From positions 3,247,798-3,311,797 of the forward strand of contig NW_004955435.1 in NCBI RefSeq assembly GCF_000276665.1: a stretch of 64,000 bases of DNA. Reading direction: 5' to 3'. Numbering within the stretch: position 1 is the stretch's first letter; each line of letters begins with the position of its first letter. Of this stretch, positions 22,600 through 34,372 are shown one piece after another. The notes under the pieces were generated by a model. The model was not told the DNA's origin, made no database searches, and worked only from the letters and a program-made list of their open reading frames with translations. Made by a program: the position numbers and the translations under genes. This stretch comes from Chinchilla lanigera (taxonomy: Eukaryota; Chordata; Mammalia; Rodentia; Chinchillidae).

Positions 22600-23083
22600 C
22601 TGCATGTAAATGAAATCATGCAATACACATCCTCTTGTGATTGATTTATTTCATGGCATGTCTTCCGGGTTCATCCATGTTCATCCATGTTGTGGCAAGT
22701 AAGAGGACTTCCTTCTTCTTAAAGGAAGAATAATATTCCATATGTGCATACCACATTTTCTTCATCTAGCCGTCTGTCAGTGGACGCTTGGCCTGTTTCC
22801 AAATCTGGCTTTGGGGTGACATTGTGGTGAACACTGGAGTGTAAATATGTCCCAGATCCTGACTTCAGTTCTTTTGGGTAAATATTCAAAAGACTCAGAA
22901 GTGGGGTGGTGGAACATATGCCAGTTGTACTTTTATTTTGCATTATTTTACAGTCCTATGAAACATTCACAAGACTTGATGTCTTCACATCCATCACAAA
23001 ATTTATCTTTTCCTTTTGGCTTTTGGTGCTGGGTATCCTACAGGTTTGAGGTGATAGCTCATTGTGGTATTGACTTGAATGTC
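22600..23083 (-). mobile_element. L1M 3' end, antisense, right part
   Basis: Continues the element broken at 21367: 'tgaaatcatgcaatacacat', 'gggttcatccatgttcatcc', 'aataatattccatatgtgca', 'gggtaaatattcaaaagact' and 'tgatagctcattgtggtat' are the reversed end of ORF2 and 3'UTR. Confidence 0.8.
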
Positions 23084-23425
23084 ATTGAAAAAGCTAAATC
23101 TTACCTCTCAGTGAGTGAGGAAAAGCAGACTAAACTGAGCCCAAAGTTAATAGGAAAAAAATCAACAAAACCAAGGGTTAATTCCTTGAAAAAATAAAAT
23201 TGAAAAAAAAACTTCAGCTGGATAAAGAGAAAAAGAGAGAGAATTCAAATTAATAAAGTCACAAATAAAAGTTATTGTAACTGACACCAAAGAAACAAAA
23301 AAAGACTATAATGCACCAATAATTATGCACTAACTAAACAACCTAAAAGAAATGGTTAGATTCCTAGACACATACAACTTACTCAGGCTGAATCATTCAT
23401 GACAGTTAAAACTAAAATGATCAAC
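23084..23425 (+). mobile_element. L1M ORF2 segment, opposite orientation
   Basis: 'actaaactgagcccaaagtt', 'attaataaagtcacaaataa', 'gattcctagacacatacaac' and 'actcaggctgaatcattcat' are mid-ORF2 landmarks in sense. Lying directly beyond the antisense 3' part, they fit a 5' inversion of one L1 (twin priming), although a separate element is possible. Confidence 0.6.
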
Positions 23426-23820
23426 ATATTCAAATAGCAAAATGTCAATAGCTCGAGTATTTTTAAAACAAGAGATTAAAGGGAAGTTTGTTTCACAACC
23501 TGTTTTTTTGCCTGGTCTTCACAGTGCAACACAGAGAATAGAGGAAGACTGGCTGTGCACTGAGATGAAGCAGAGCAAGAGAAAGTAAGAAAGGATCAGA
23601 TATAGTTAACGAAATGAGGAACACTACAGTGACTAGAGTTTGGAGTATGTGATCTGCTGTAACAAAGATTACTTTATGATTTTGCCCAAGATATATTTTC
23701 ATGGGCCTGAAGTTTCTTGGCACAATAATCTTTACATCAAAGAACTGATGTATGAGCTGAATAAAATAAATAGTAAATAGCAATCATTTTAATAACATTA
23801 GCAGCAACAGCTCTATTATG
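23426..23820. other. Unassigned sequence
   Basis: Nothing recognised. A 96-codon minus-strand frame (23493-23783) is hydrophobic but has no start context, family or flanking splice signals that I trust. Confidence 0.5.
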
Positions 23821-23824
23821 TGAA

Positions 23825-24005
23825 TTCATGTTATATGGTGATATTTTACACCTACTTGTTTTTATTTTCAGCTATATCCTTGCGAGAATGGTATTATTGT
23901 TCCCATTTTTTATGGGAAAATGGACAGTTAGAAAATATCTAAGTCACACAGAAAATGGAAACCTGAATGAGATTTGTCTGGCTTCCAAATCTTTGCACTT
24001 AAATG
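23825..24005 (-). mobile_element. MIR SINE, antisense
   Basis: 'attgttcccattttttatgg', 'gaaaatggacagttagaaaa' and 'atctaagtcacacagaaaat' follow the reversed MIR core. Confidence 0.7.
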
Positions 24006-24632
24006 ATACTAGAACACCCATAAAAGTGTCAAGAATTGGGGCAGCAGGAAGGAGTGGGGTGCATGTTACAAGTGGTAGCAGAACATTAGCATGAGTAATC
24101 CAGTCTCTCAGGACACCTACAAAACACTTCTTGACTACATTGTTCTTAGAGTTACCTGTATTGGTGACATATTTGTCTAAATTATATTTTGCACAGAGAA
24201 ATGCTAAATGCGGTGTGTATTCTTTGAGCATACACTGACGCCAGCCTAGGAAAGACAACACAGAAGTCTACTCCCTTGCTTCCATGGTAAAGATTTGTAC
24301 TTTATCATTTATTTATTTGCAAAGAGATACTTGAGAGGCTATCACTGTTAAATTGCCTGCTCTCTGTTCAATGATTTGATGCTTATGGGCCCCAGATGTC
24401 CTGACAATGTTCCCACACCCTTGATGACTCCCTCCGTACACTCATTACTGACTTAGCATCGCTGAACATATTTACAAATTCTAGGTCACCATCTGCAAGG
24501 ATGTTATGTTGTGCCTATTTCAAATAAAAAGCATATTCTTATGTTTATGAATAATGCAATGGCCTTTGAAGGATATGATAACATGTGAGTATAACAATCA
24601 CTGGTGAATCTTTGTGGTAAGGAATTCCTGCG
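24006..24632. other. Unassigned sequence
   Basis: Nothing recognised. Confidence 0.5.
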
Positions 24633-24634
24633 CA

Positions 24635-24815
24635 GGCATCTAACATGTCTGCCTAGCTACTAATTTTGTGCCTTTGAAAAAATTGTGTGATTTCAACAAG
24701 CCTCAGTTTTCTGATCTGAAAAATAGGAAGAATTATCCATGTCTGGGTTGTTATGAAAATTAGGTAAGAATTGTGTAAAGAGCCCAGTGCTGAGCACATA
24801 GTGATTTAATGGAGG
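24635..24815 (+). mobile_element. MIR SINE
   Basis: 'gcctcagttttctgatctga', 'gggttgttatgaaaattagg' and 'cccagtgctgagcacatagt' follow the MIR core and 3' end closely. Confidence 0.8.
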
Positions 24816-24929
24816 ACTGGGTTTGTGAAGACATAAGCATAGTAATTTCGCATATGAATTTTAACTCCTTTTCAAACCATATTTTCCTCAAACTGCTCAC
24901 CTCTGTTATCGGTCTATTTTGCCCATGCA

Positions 24930-25600
24930 AAAAAAAAAAAAGATATATATATAAAAGTTAAAAAAAAATAGAAGTAATTTCTTGAGAAATATTTTCAGCT
25001 CTCGCTGAACTAGCATACTGAGTGCTCCTGCGTGCTGGATTTAGCAAAAAGGAGATCTGGAGGTGAACAAACATTAGGAGACGGTTCCGCGCTCGCGTGG
25101 CCTGGGAAGCAGTGGGGAGGGCAGGGGGGAGGGCAGGGGGGAGGGCTGACAGGGATTTTCTTCCACTTTCCCAAGGCTCAGCCACAAGTCCAGTCAACGA
25201 GATGCCCAGACTCACCTCCAAGAACTCACTGAAGAGTGGCTCATCAGAGGAAGGGCTTTTGTCAGGCTAATGCGGCATTGGTGGTGTGGCCCAGACTCCA
25301 AGGTTCCCATTGCGGTCCCGGGACCAGCGCCTATGGGTCTGGCGTGGGAAGCAGCCAGGTGACCCAGAGGTAAAGTACGGATTTCTTTTCCCTGGTGAGG
25401 GGGCTGAACAGAAGATGAGATAAAAGAAAAGAAAAGAGAAAGACTCAGGTGCTCGGAAGCTGCAGCAGGGCTGAGTGGCCCCGAGTTGAGATAGCCGATG
25501 CAGCAGCCTCACACCGAGACTTTTATCCAAGCCTCACACCCTCTTCCCTCCCAGGCGCCTTGGTGAAGAGGACTTGGAACCGGGCACAAAACACAGGCCT
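24930..25600. promoter_or_regulatory. GC-rich patch, possible promoter or first-exon region
   Basis: GC and CpG density rise against the AT-rich surroundings (about 20 CpG in 600 bp by eye, clustered near 25086-25097 in 'ccgcgctcgcgtgg'). A G-run tandem repeat lies inside. A donor-like GAG|GTAAAG occurs on the plus strand at 25370-25375. Overlapping frames on both strands (24958-25221 and 25267-25530 minus) have no known product. No TATA box is evident. A weak call. Confidence 0.3.
25111..25147 (+). repeat. Tandem GGGAGGGCAGGG-type G runs
   Basis: Six runs of three or more G (3, 4 and 6 long) are separated by one or two bases, built from a ~14-bp unit (agggcagggggg) present about twice. The pattern meets the usual G-quadruplex motif. 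Confidence 0.85.
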
Positions 25601-26222
25601 GTGAGGAGCTGATACATATTATAAGTTGGACTGGGTGCTATCTAAAGGAACAGCTTAATTTTGCAGAGCATTTTCCCCCATCAATATCCAGTGTGTCATG
25701 TCTTAGAAAAAAGCCTGAATTAGAGACAAAACAAAGGTGCATTATTTTCTCTGAACTTCTAGGTGGTGGTGTGAATAAATAGGTGGCCTCATCCTTGTTA
25801 TTACTGCTCTACCTAGCGTTATTAACATCTTCAACACTTTTTAACCAGACCAACTCTAAGTGGAATTTTCAAAGACATAGGATTGGTTTGGTCCAAGAAT
25901 CAGGTCTCTCATCTGTCACTCTGGTTTTTACCACATGCTTAAAATTTGTCCTTTCATAGCCTTTGGCACTGTAGTAAGGGTTCAAAGCTCTCAACAATGC
26001 TTTCTAGTTCTAAATGCATCAAAGCCACAAACTTGATCTCCTTAGCACTAGGTAGTAACCAACTGAGCTAATAATAACTATAGGGCCTGCACACAAATCC
26101 CTAACCGACCTAGAGGACCTTCAAATGTCAATAATGAGGACACCACTATGGATGTATGTGACTACTCACCTATGCAGGGGTTTTGAGAAATACTTGTCCG
26201 TCTCTCGCATTTTTTCTAGATT
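25601..26222. other. Unassigned sequence
   Basis: Nothing recognised. Confidence 0.5.
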
Positions 26223-26232
26223 ACAAAGAGTA

Positions 26233-26329
26233 AGGCTGGGGATATAGCTCAGAGATACAGTGCCTGCCTTGCAAACACAAGATCCTGAGCTAGATTCTCA
26301 ATACCCCAAAAAACAAAAACAAAAACAAA
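26233..26329 (+). mobile_element. ID SINE
   Basis: 'ggctggggatatagctcaga' (tRNA-like A box) and 'tgcctgccttgcaaacacaa', then an A-rich (aaaaac)n tail. Direct repeat acaaagagta at 26223-26232 and 26330-26339 is the target duplication. Confidence 0.9.
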
Positions 26330-26339
26330 ACAAAGAGTA

Positions 26340-27732
26340 GTAGAACAGTATGTAAAAGAAAGACAATAAAAAAGAGCTTTCAAATATTAGTTTGAAGTGT
26401 CAAACATAGCATGCAAAACCTCACTCCCAGCAATGATGCTACAGAGGCACTAATGCAATAAAAATTGAAAGAGAACATATCCGCTGAAAAGTGGGTGTGA
26501 GAGGACTCTTCAGAAAAGGAAGTGGGCATAGTTAAAAGCCTAGCTTTGCGCGTGCCAGCTTGACTTGCAAGTCTGATTATGCTACTTGGACATTAAATTT
26601 TCCCACACCCACCAAACTATGTTCACTCTTGCTTTGCAGGTGTGTTTGTGAAGAAATCTGAGTTTGACACCACAGATCTTAAATAGTTACAGTATTGTCT
26701 AAAGTTTTCACAGATCATTTGGCCAGTAAGAAATATTCCAGCCTGTTAAATTTGCATTCATTCCCACCTAAAGGAGACCACTGTACCTCAGTCAGTCATA
26801 GAAGCTAGCAAAAGGTGAACATTAGTTTTAGAACACTTCCATACATTAATAATATACAGCAAAATATGAAATATATAACATGTGTAATATAATAGGGTAT
26901 GCCACATAACATTAATGCTGACTCTTTGAGACTTAGTGTGATATCTTTGAGAAAAAGTACAGTTAAATGAGCCACACCCCTGCTCCAAGAATTTTAGTCC
27001 TGAACAGCTTTCCCAGAGGGAGTTGGAAGCAAAGTAGACCTGCTGAGCAGGAAACAGCCCTGATGGAGGTGCCACCAGGGGCAGTGTAGAGACCTGAGAA
27101 AAATGCTCTGGAACTCACATCCAAGTTTCTGTTCTGCTGAAAGAAAAATATTTTATATGGTGCCAACAACAGAACATCCTGTGATTGTGATAGGTCAAGA
27201 CAAAAACATAACCATAAATGAATACAAACAGAAAAAAACCACATCCCTGCCACATAATTTGACAAAAGACCCTTCCCTCTTGGCCAGCAAGAATGGCTGC
27301 CTCACTGTCAGAGGAAGTTTTACCCTCACTCCATCCTTCTCAACTTCAGGACAGGAGTTATTACTCACAGAGTTACCTCCAATTCCTCTCTGGAGTAAAG
27401 TCCCACGGCCCTGAAGCTGCCCCCAAATCTTCCAGCCCTTGACACATCCTACAATAAGTAATTTCTAAGACCTTTTTATTGAGCTCCTCCACAGGTCCAT
27501 AATGCAACAAGTCAGTGCCCATAAAATAGGTCAGATGGAGCTCCTGGTGATCTGTGACTAAGGAATGACACCGTTTTGAATCTGCTTTTGAGATTCATGG
27601 GATCTTAGACAGCCAGGCCTATAAATTCTTAAAACCATTCAGTCTGAATTGCAGTCTCAATCCAACTATGTGTATAAAAATTCTAAAATATATTATTAGG
27701 AATCCTTTAATAAGCACCCCTGGTGCTGAAAA
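26340..27732. other. Unassigned sequence
   Basis: No family recognised. The 27.1-27.6 kb part has a composition like an old LTR or DNA element, but I cannot place it. Frames of 95-103 codons overlap on both strands and lack motifs. Confidence 0.45.
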
Positions 27733-28097
27733 AACATAATGGTGTACTACTCTGCCACAAAGAAGGATGAGTTTAAGCCATTTGTAGGAGAATGAATACC
27801 TTGAGATCATAATGTTAAGTGAACTAAATCAGACACACAAGCTTAACTATCACATGGTTTCTGTTATATGAGAAACATATAAATGAGGAGAAAAATAAAA
27901 GGTCTAATAGGAAATAGGGAGATCTTTCACCAACAGGGAGAGACCAAGAGACAGAGAGAAAGGGCTTAGAGGGAGGGCAAGTGCACGGAGAAAGAACTCG
28001 GATGTCTTACGTGCATGGAACGAGCCTCTACAAAGAATGCAAGATGTATGTACTGCACATATGTCCTGCTGAAAAGTAAGACTTGAAGAAAAACCAC
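27733..28097 (+). mobile_element. L1 3' end (last ORF2 codons plus 3'UTR)
   Basis: 'cataatggtgtactactctg', 'taatgttaagtgaactaaat' and 'cagacacacaagcttaacta' parallel 14.04-14.16 kb. A purine-rich 3'UTR follows, ending 'cttgaagaaaaacc'. Confidence 0.75.
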
Positions 28098-28553
28098 ATA
28101 TCTTCCAGAGTGCAAAAATTACCCAATAGCGGACCTCGCTTGTTGCATAGATAGCTGTAGTTATTAGAAAATGTTTATTTATACTGAGTTGGAAACCTAC
28201 TGTTTATTATCTTTACCAAGCTCTGCTCTCTTGACTCACGTGCAGTGAGACAAAGCTCTTCTTCCGACAACATGTATTCAGATATTTTAAAAAGGCTGTC
28301 AGAGTCCACATGCTCATCCACATTTTCTGATTTTTAGGTTGGGCACCATCGTTTCATCATTTGCTTGGGTTGCGTACTCTCAACTACCCTAGGCCGTCTC
28401 TAAACAGTTCACTTCTGCATCTAGACCAGCATTTCAGGCAAGCGCAAATTGCTTTTAGTTGGTTGTGAATCTAAATTGTTTATTCATTGCCTTAAGATCA
28501 CGTCAATGGCATAGAACTTTGCCACACTGTTTAGTCCGATAGCAGGACAGAAT
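28098..28553. other. Unassigned sequence
   Basis: Nothing recognised. Confidence 0.5.
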
Positions 28554-28554
28554 A

Positions 28555-28730
28555 GATTCTGGATTTTAATCACTGAGCTTTTCAGCCACACTCTGTTGTT
28601 TCTAAGCCCTGTGACTTAAATTTCCATGCCTCAGTTTGTCCAACAGTAATTGGGAATAAAAATGTATCACAATGAAGAAGTCTGAGCAAAATACAAAAGT
28701 AGCTTTTACCCAGTGCTACGAGCCTTATTA
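28555..28730 (+). mobile_element. MIR SINE
   Basis: 'agccctgtgacttaaatttc', 'catgcctcagtttgtccaac' and 'agtaattgggaataaaaatg' follow the MIR core. Confidence 0.7.
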
Positions 28731-29640
28731 TTTGTAGTTATCTTTAAAACGCAGGGATATCTCTGCATCTATAACTTACTCAGTTTGCGTTCATTTGTGT
28801 CTTTTAACACTAAGACTCTAGGTTTATATTTATCCCTATTAAGTTGCAAGTTTAGTGTTTGACTCAGAATCCTACCCCTTTGAAGAAATTCTTAACTTTG
28901 AGCCTCTGACCTATTTTATGTCCGACTCAGTTGTATGTCACCCAGAAACTGAGGTAAGATCTTCCCTGAAGAGACGGAATGCATATTGCACAGGAAGTGG
29001 GTGTGGCACAGACCTCAGACTATCTGTGAGCCTCTCCCTCCACACTGACGGTCTGTTAACCACACCCTCTGAAATGGTCATTATAGACATCTACTAAGTA
29101 GTAAGTAACCTGGCCAGACTTTTTTCAATTTCTGCAGTATAAGAAATCTTGTCAAATGATTTTTCTGAAATCTTGACATAGTCTTTATCATAGCTCTAAA
29201 CCAGTATCTAGGAATGCTATTAAACATAATGCATTCATCTGGTATAACTTTATGACAAAATCTCATACTTTTCCTTTTTAAATCTTTATGGATATACCAT
29301 TTTATCATTTTATGTTTTCTGTCACAACATCAAACTCACCGGCTCATAGATGTCACTAACTTTATCCTGTTTTTAAAAATAGGACTTTATATGCTAATCT
29401 CTGTCATTCTCTGTGGCTGCTATTTGACATAGCTTTTCAAACATCACCAACAGTGGTTTATCGATTTCATCTTAACTCAGTGAAAAATTGATAAGTTCTT
29501 CACTGAACTCTAGAACAAATGTTGAACAGAAAAAATATTAAAACAAGGCCCCTTGACATTACCGGGCCACAAAACCCATTGGGGATCACTATTTACATCA
29601 GAATGCAGTCAATGAAGTTTTCCAATTAACTAGGTTTGAA
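28731..29640. other. Unassigned sequence
   Basis: Nothing recognised. An 80-codon frame at 28855-29097 has no motif. Confidence 0.5.
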
Positions 29641-29641
29641 G

Positions 29642-29845
29642 CTAGTGACTTTCAAACTTTTTGATAACGAGTCACACTGAGAAGTACACTTTAATTCATT
29701 TGTTTCCTACTGTCTGTTGCACACGCACAGAATCATGCATAACCTCACTATATTATATTTTTAACCTGCTCCCAAGAAAAAACTGGGTTCAAATCCATCA
29801 AATTGATTTTATGGCCCACCAATGAGTAACCCACAGTCCATGATT
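29642..29845 (+). mobile_element. hAT-Charlie-type non-autonomous element
   Basis: Starts 'agtgactttcaaactttttg' with 'ataacgagtcacactgagaa', and near the end has 'ttttatggcccaccaatgag' and 'aacccacagtccatg'. This is the order of a common Charlie-derived element with 'gactcac' and 'gacccac' blocks near its ends. Subfamily not decided. Confidence 0.55.
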
Positions 29846-30030
29846 AGAGGAAGACCATTCCAACACATTAATTTTTACATTTTTCTTTTGATGGAACCTA
29901 ATATTCCACTGACTATCTTTGCAGAATCCTGTTGAATTTCACAGCAGTCAGACTGGATAAACTATGCTGTAGTATGAACTCCAAAATCCTACTAGCTTAA
30001 AACTATAATGATTTGCTTCTCAATTTCTTC
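29846..30030. other. Unassigned sequence
   Basis: Nothing recognised. Confidence 0.5.
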
Positions 30031-30033
30031 CTT

Positions 30034-30243
30034 TTTTTTTTTTCTTTGCAGTACTAAGGATTGAATCCAGGTCTGCACACTAAGCTACATCCCAAATATG
30101 CACCTCCCCTACCCACTTTAAAACATTTTTTGAGACAGGGTCTCATTAAGTTCCTGAGTTGCCCACACTGGGCTTAAACTTATGATCCTCCTGCCTTGGG
30201 CTCCCAGAGTGCTGGGATTCCAAGCATGAGCCCATATCCAGCT
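30034..30243 (-). mobile_element. B1-dID dimeric SINE, antisense
   Basis: Opens with a T run, then the reversed dID half ('gtactaaggattgaatccag', 'cacactaagctacatccca'), then the reversed B1 half ('tgagacagggtctcattaag', 'ttgcccacactgggcttaa', 'gtgctgggattccaagcat'). Confidence 0.85.
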
Positions 30244-30913
30244 ATTTCTCAATGTTCATGTGTATAACACGCTGCTAAGTTGTCCTGATGTAAGGATCAA
30301 TGCTGAGCAAGGCTCTGTCTTTGTCTTACCATTATTGCCATGTAAGAAGAAGAAACGCGGCAAATGATGAGCTAGTTCTTCACTTGAATTTATCACCTGA
30401 TCTGTGCCTGCTTCCATTTTGTTTGTGAAAGCAAGTCACAGGAATGCTTTCAAACCAAAGATATCACACATACTTTCTCTTACCATGCATCCAAACATAA
30501 GGAAAGAAAAGATTACATCTCAATGACACTGATGACTAGCAGAACCTAACCAAATATTCCATTCAGTGAGCATGTCCCGGCCACCCAACACAGCAGGATG
30601 AAGAACAGTGGTGCTCAGTATTTTCCAGCTTTGCCAGCTGGGATATTCTGCCCTCTCCATTATCCTTATTGGCCACATTTGAAGTAAGCGTTGACGAGTA
30701 TGTCTTGGAGGTTGAAAAGTCAGTAGTCATTATACATGAAACAAATTCTCTTTCACTGGAAACTAGATTTTCAGTAGCATGAATTTCTCAAAATAATCCT
30801 TCCTTTTATGTATTCATTACAGTCAGGTGTATTTGTAAATAGTTAAACTCTGCTGTTGTTTGTAACATGATTTTTCTGAAATCTTGTATTACTTTATTTT
30901 TCAACTATTTATT
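30244..30913. other. Unassigned sequence
   Basis: Nothing recognised. Confidence 0.5.
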
Positions 30914-30918
30914 ATTTC

Positions 30919-31322
30919 AGCCACAGCTACATCATTGTTGTTGAACAAAATACCCAACACCCATAAGTCAAAGGAGGAAAGATTTACTTCAACTCATAGT
31001 TTGTAGAGGTTTCAGTCCATATCTGGCTCTTTCCAAGGCAGGGCAGCATAGAAGCAGGGCGTCACAGAGGAGAAACATTTCCTGGCATGGCAGGCAGAAA
31101 ACCACACAGCCTTCCCATTTCCTTCCCTTTTTATCCCGTCCCGGCTGCGAGCCTGTTGGTTGGTGCCACCCAGTCCCAGACTGGGTCTTCCTTATTCAGG
31201 AAGTCCAGCCCCCATGCCCAGAATGATGCCGGACCAATCAGTGGACTAATCCAGCATCACACAGCGTGATCCACTCACTCCCCAAAGCCCCACCGATGAG
31301 GGAATGGATAGAAGCCATAACA
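30919..31322 (-). mobile_element. Solo LTR of an MT-like MaLR, antisense
   Basis: The flanking pentamer atttc occurs at 30914-30918 and 31323-31327, a perfect 5-bp target duplication. The reverse complement shares 'tatggactgaaacctctaca', 'gtccactgattgg' and a start 'tgttatgg' with the LTRs of the 6.8-9.0 kb element, so both belong to one family. There is no internal region, so it is a solo LTR. Confidence 0.8.
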
Positions 31323-31327
31323 ATTTC

Positions 31328-32262
31328 TATCCTGCTTTCTCTGCGCCCCCTGCCATATCTCACCCCCATCAAACACAGTGACCTTTAAACTTTCCCTGAT
31401 TGATGTTCAATTGCGAGGATTCAGTGATTGCTATTACTGTAACTGAGTCTTGGCTCTGAGATTAATTTAATTCATGGATCTCAGCGATGGGTGTGGAACC
31501 GTGTCTTTTGTTTGCTTCTTCTCTCAAAGCTTAGCTCCAATAAGCTTGGATGCTCAACAACCTCCACATTTTCTTCTTTCGCCCTTGACTTTGGACCGCA
31601 GTTGCCTTCTCTAACCCTGTAAAATGCTGACGTCTGGATGCTCTCTGTTTTCTTTCATTCCTGCTCACACATATCTCTCTTTTGTGATGCCTTGTCGGTG
31701 CGACAAAGATTCTGCTAACACAGACTGATGTTCTGTTTTTCAGTCTCTGCTTCTAGAACCTCAAGTTCACTATTGATTTGGTACTGACTTACTCGCCTTC
31801 CAAATTATTACAGGCAACAGGTTTATCAAGTGCTTTCCAACTTCATTATGTTGGTCACCATCTTCCGAGCCTGCAAACACTGATTCTAACTGGAATATGC
31901 GCAGTGGACACATGCTATGTTTTCCTGCAATTTAGGTTCACAGTGTAGCATAGGTTCACAGGGTAGCAGAACTCCCATTGTATCCAGGTTTCAAATCATT
32001 TAGTAAAGGCTACATGACACTATGGTGACTTAAAATGGCAATGGATCATTTTCATTTAAGCTGTGCATCAAATGCAGGCCTGATGGGACCCTGTTGTACC
32101 TGTGCCGTCTGCGGGACCAGGCCAAAGGAAATCTATTTCCGTGCTTCCACAACTGCTGCAGCAGGAAAGAGGAACCTTGCTGACAAGGCCACATGGCAGG
32201 GTTTAACACTGAAGATGGAGAACTGAACTCATTCTATGTGCCTAGAAGGGGCCCGCACACTG
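31328..32262. other. Unassigned sequence
   Basis: No repeat or gene recognised. Confidence 0.5.
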
Positions 32263-32264
32263 TA

Positions 32265-32425
32265 CTTGGGGTCATAGATTACATCTGTATCTCTTCATTT
32301 AATTATCAACATGATTGTGTGCCCAAATTGAAAAACTAACCATTATTATCATGTGGAAACTAAGATTTTGCAAAGTGGAAAGACACAAGACAGGTAACCA
32401 AACACTGAGACTGAGTATGTCGTTC
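32265..32425 (-). mobile_element. MIR SINE, antisense
   Basis: 'ctcttcatttaattatcaac', 'catgtggaaactaagatttt' and 'ggaaagacacaagacaggta' follow the reversed MIR. Confidence 0.65.
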
Positions 32426-33214
32426 CTCCATGCTTCTGTGCTTCGTCACTTGGGTATAGTTAAGAAGAGAAAAAAATGGACACAGTCCTGTAACTCCCTG
32501 GGCCTCCTTTCCAAAGTTACTTATGTTTAGCTGGGTCAGACATAGGTGTTTCTTCTCATTCTTTTCCAGAAGTCACCCCAAATATTACTCTGCATCATTC
32601 TCTCCCATTGTAGTATTAATGATATTAGGCTAAATCATCATAATAAACAGATTATAAATAAATCTCAATACAATAGAAGATTATTTCTCATTTGTGTAAC
32701 AGGGGAGGTTTTTATTTCCTGTTAATTAAATGGCTGCTCACTAGGTACAGTGTAGGAACTCTATTTCTACAGTATGTTTCTGCTACACTTGAGGGCCTCC
32801 CAGTCATCTGAATTCCATAGATGTGTAAGGGAGAAGTTGTATTCATCAATCCTGCTAATATTCTGTTAGAAATATTAACCAGTAGCCATACTCAGCTAGC
32901 CAAAGAAGTGCAAAGTGCAGCCCTTAGCTGGGAAGATGCTCCAAGCTACAAGTCTACAGAAGACTTGGAAGAGGAGAATGGCTTTTTTGGACAAATGATT
33001 CCCCCATCATCAACACATATGCAGAACATACTCAGATACACTCACACATTCTGTTCCGTCAGAGCCTGTTCTCAGTAGAGGTATGATATTAGTCACTTAT
33101 ACTTTAATGTATATTTAACTCAATACTTTTGAAAGATTTTACGTGTAAGAATTCTTTATCCTAACCTTAGATGTATTTAATAAAACTTCTGCTAAATGAG
33201 GTCTTATAGTCAAG
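32426..33214. other. Unassigned sequence
   Basis: Nothing recognised. An 85-codon frame at 32821-33078 is open but motif-free. Confidence 0.5.
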
Positions 33215-33445
33215 AAATTTGGAAAATGCTAGTTTAAAGGAAACTTTTTCGTGTTTTGCTTTTTCCAGAAGATTTTTCATAGCATGTGAACATATTAATA
33301 TAATTTATAAATCTTTAAGAAACGAATACCTGTGCAACTTTCCCCCAAAGTGTTTGACCATGGAACTCCATTCTGAGAAGTGGTTTTTGTCATTTTGCAA
33401 CACAGGGTGCCTGGGATGCTCTGATTTGGAAAACCAGTTTTGGGT
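33215..33445. mobile_element. Possible hAT-Charlie fossil
   Basis: 'tttggaaaatgctagtttaa' at one end, and 'catggaactccattctgaga' and 'ttgcaacacagggtgcctgg' further in, recall a Charlie-type non-autonomous element. Orientation and subfamily are unclear. Confidence 0.3.
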
Positions 33446-34284
33446 TAGGAGGAATTTAAACCTCCAGGGAGCTGGAATGAATCAGGAACTGAGTTCCCAA
33501 TCCTAAAATGATAACATACAAGAAGATGCTTCTGTACATATGGGTAAAGGTAGGCTCCTACAAATTATGCGTTCCTTTGCAGTACATCACTGTGAAAAGG
33601 GTGCCCCGAGTCCCGACTCTCTGAACTGCAGAATACCTTCTGCTCTGACAGATGGGGGCCTGACAAGCTGTTGTTGCTATCAATGCAATGCAAATGTGAA
33701 TTCTCTTTACAACTTTGAACAATGTTCTTTTATAGCACCAGAGAACTAATCTTAAGCCCTCAGGAGCCCTACCAAAGAGCGGATGCCCTCATTTCTGCGA
33801 AATCTCCACCCCACTCTGTGCTCCTTGTCTGGAGCCAGATAATAAAAATAATCCCGAAAACAAACAAAGATTTTGCTTGCTGGCCAAATTTCAGATCAAT
33901 AGAACAGTTGGGAGGGAGCCAAGCTGCAGAAGCTTGCATGTTGAGAGAGGCTGCAGATCATTAGAGATGAACACAGCCCTAAAACACTGATACAACTGGC
34001 ACAACCGTGTGCAGCGCTTTTGGCAGGCTCTGCATGGAGCCAATGGATGGAACATTCCTGGAAACGAGCCCAAATCTTGCCACAGAAAGAGAAAGTGGGG
34101 CCACCTTAAGTCACCCATAGGACACAGTGTGGTCCAGGGTGGGGCAGTGGGCTCTGCTTGATGCGGGCTGTGGAGGACTGAGACTGTGTGTTGTGTGTAG
34201 TGCTAGGTAGCTGTGTGAGTATCGGTTACACACCAAAGATCTGGAGTCCCGTCCACATTCAACACACCCAGAGAGAGCTAATAA
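33446..34284. other. Unassigned sequence
   Basis: Nothing recognised. Overlapping frames of 69-95 codons show no domain. Confidence 0.5.
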
Positions 34285-34372
34285 ATAACTTTTTAATGCA
34301 CACACACCAACTCTGAGATAAATGTAATCATTATGCACTATAAACATGTATTAATAAAAATAAATAATTTGG
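34285..34372 (+). mobile_element. L1 3' terminus, strongly 5'-truncated
   Basis: 'ccaactctgagataaatgta', 'atcattatgcactataaaca' and 'tgtattaataaaaataaata' match the terminal L1 motif seen at 42.60-42.66 kb and, reversed, at 1.25 and 35.14 kb. Confidence 0.65.

Noticed and set aside
22212..22613. 133-codon frame
   Set aside because: It lies inside the MaLR internal region, which is non-coding in this group, and runs into LTR sequence.
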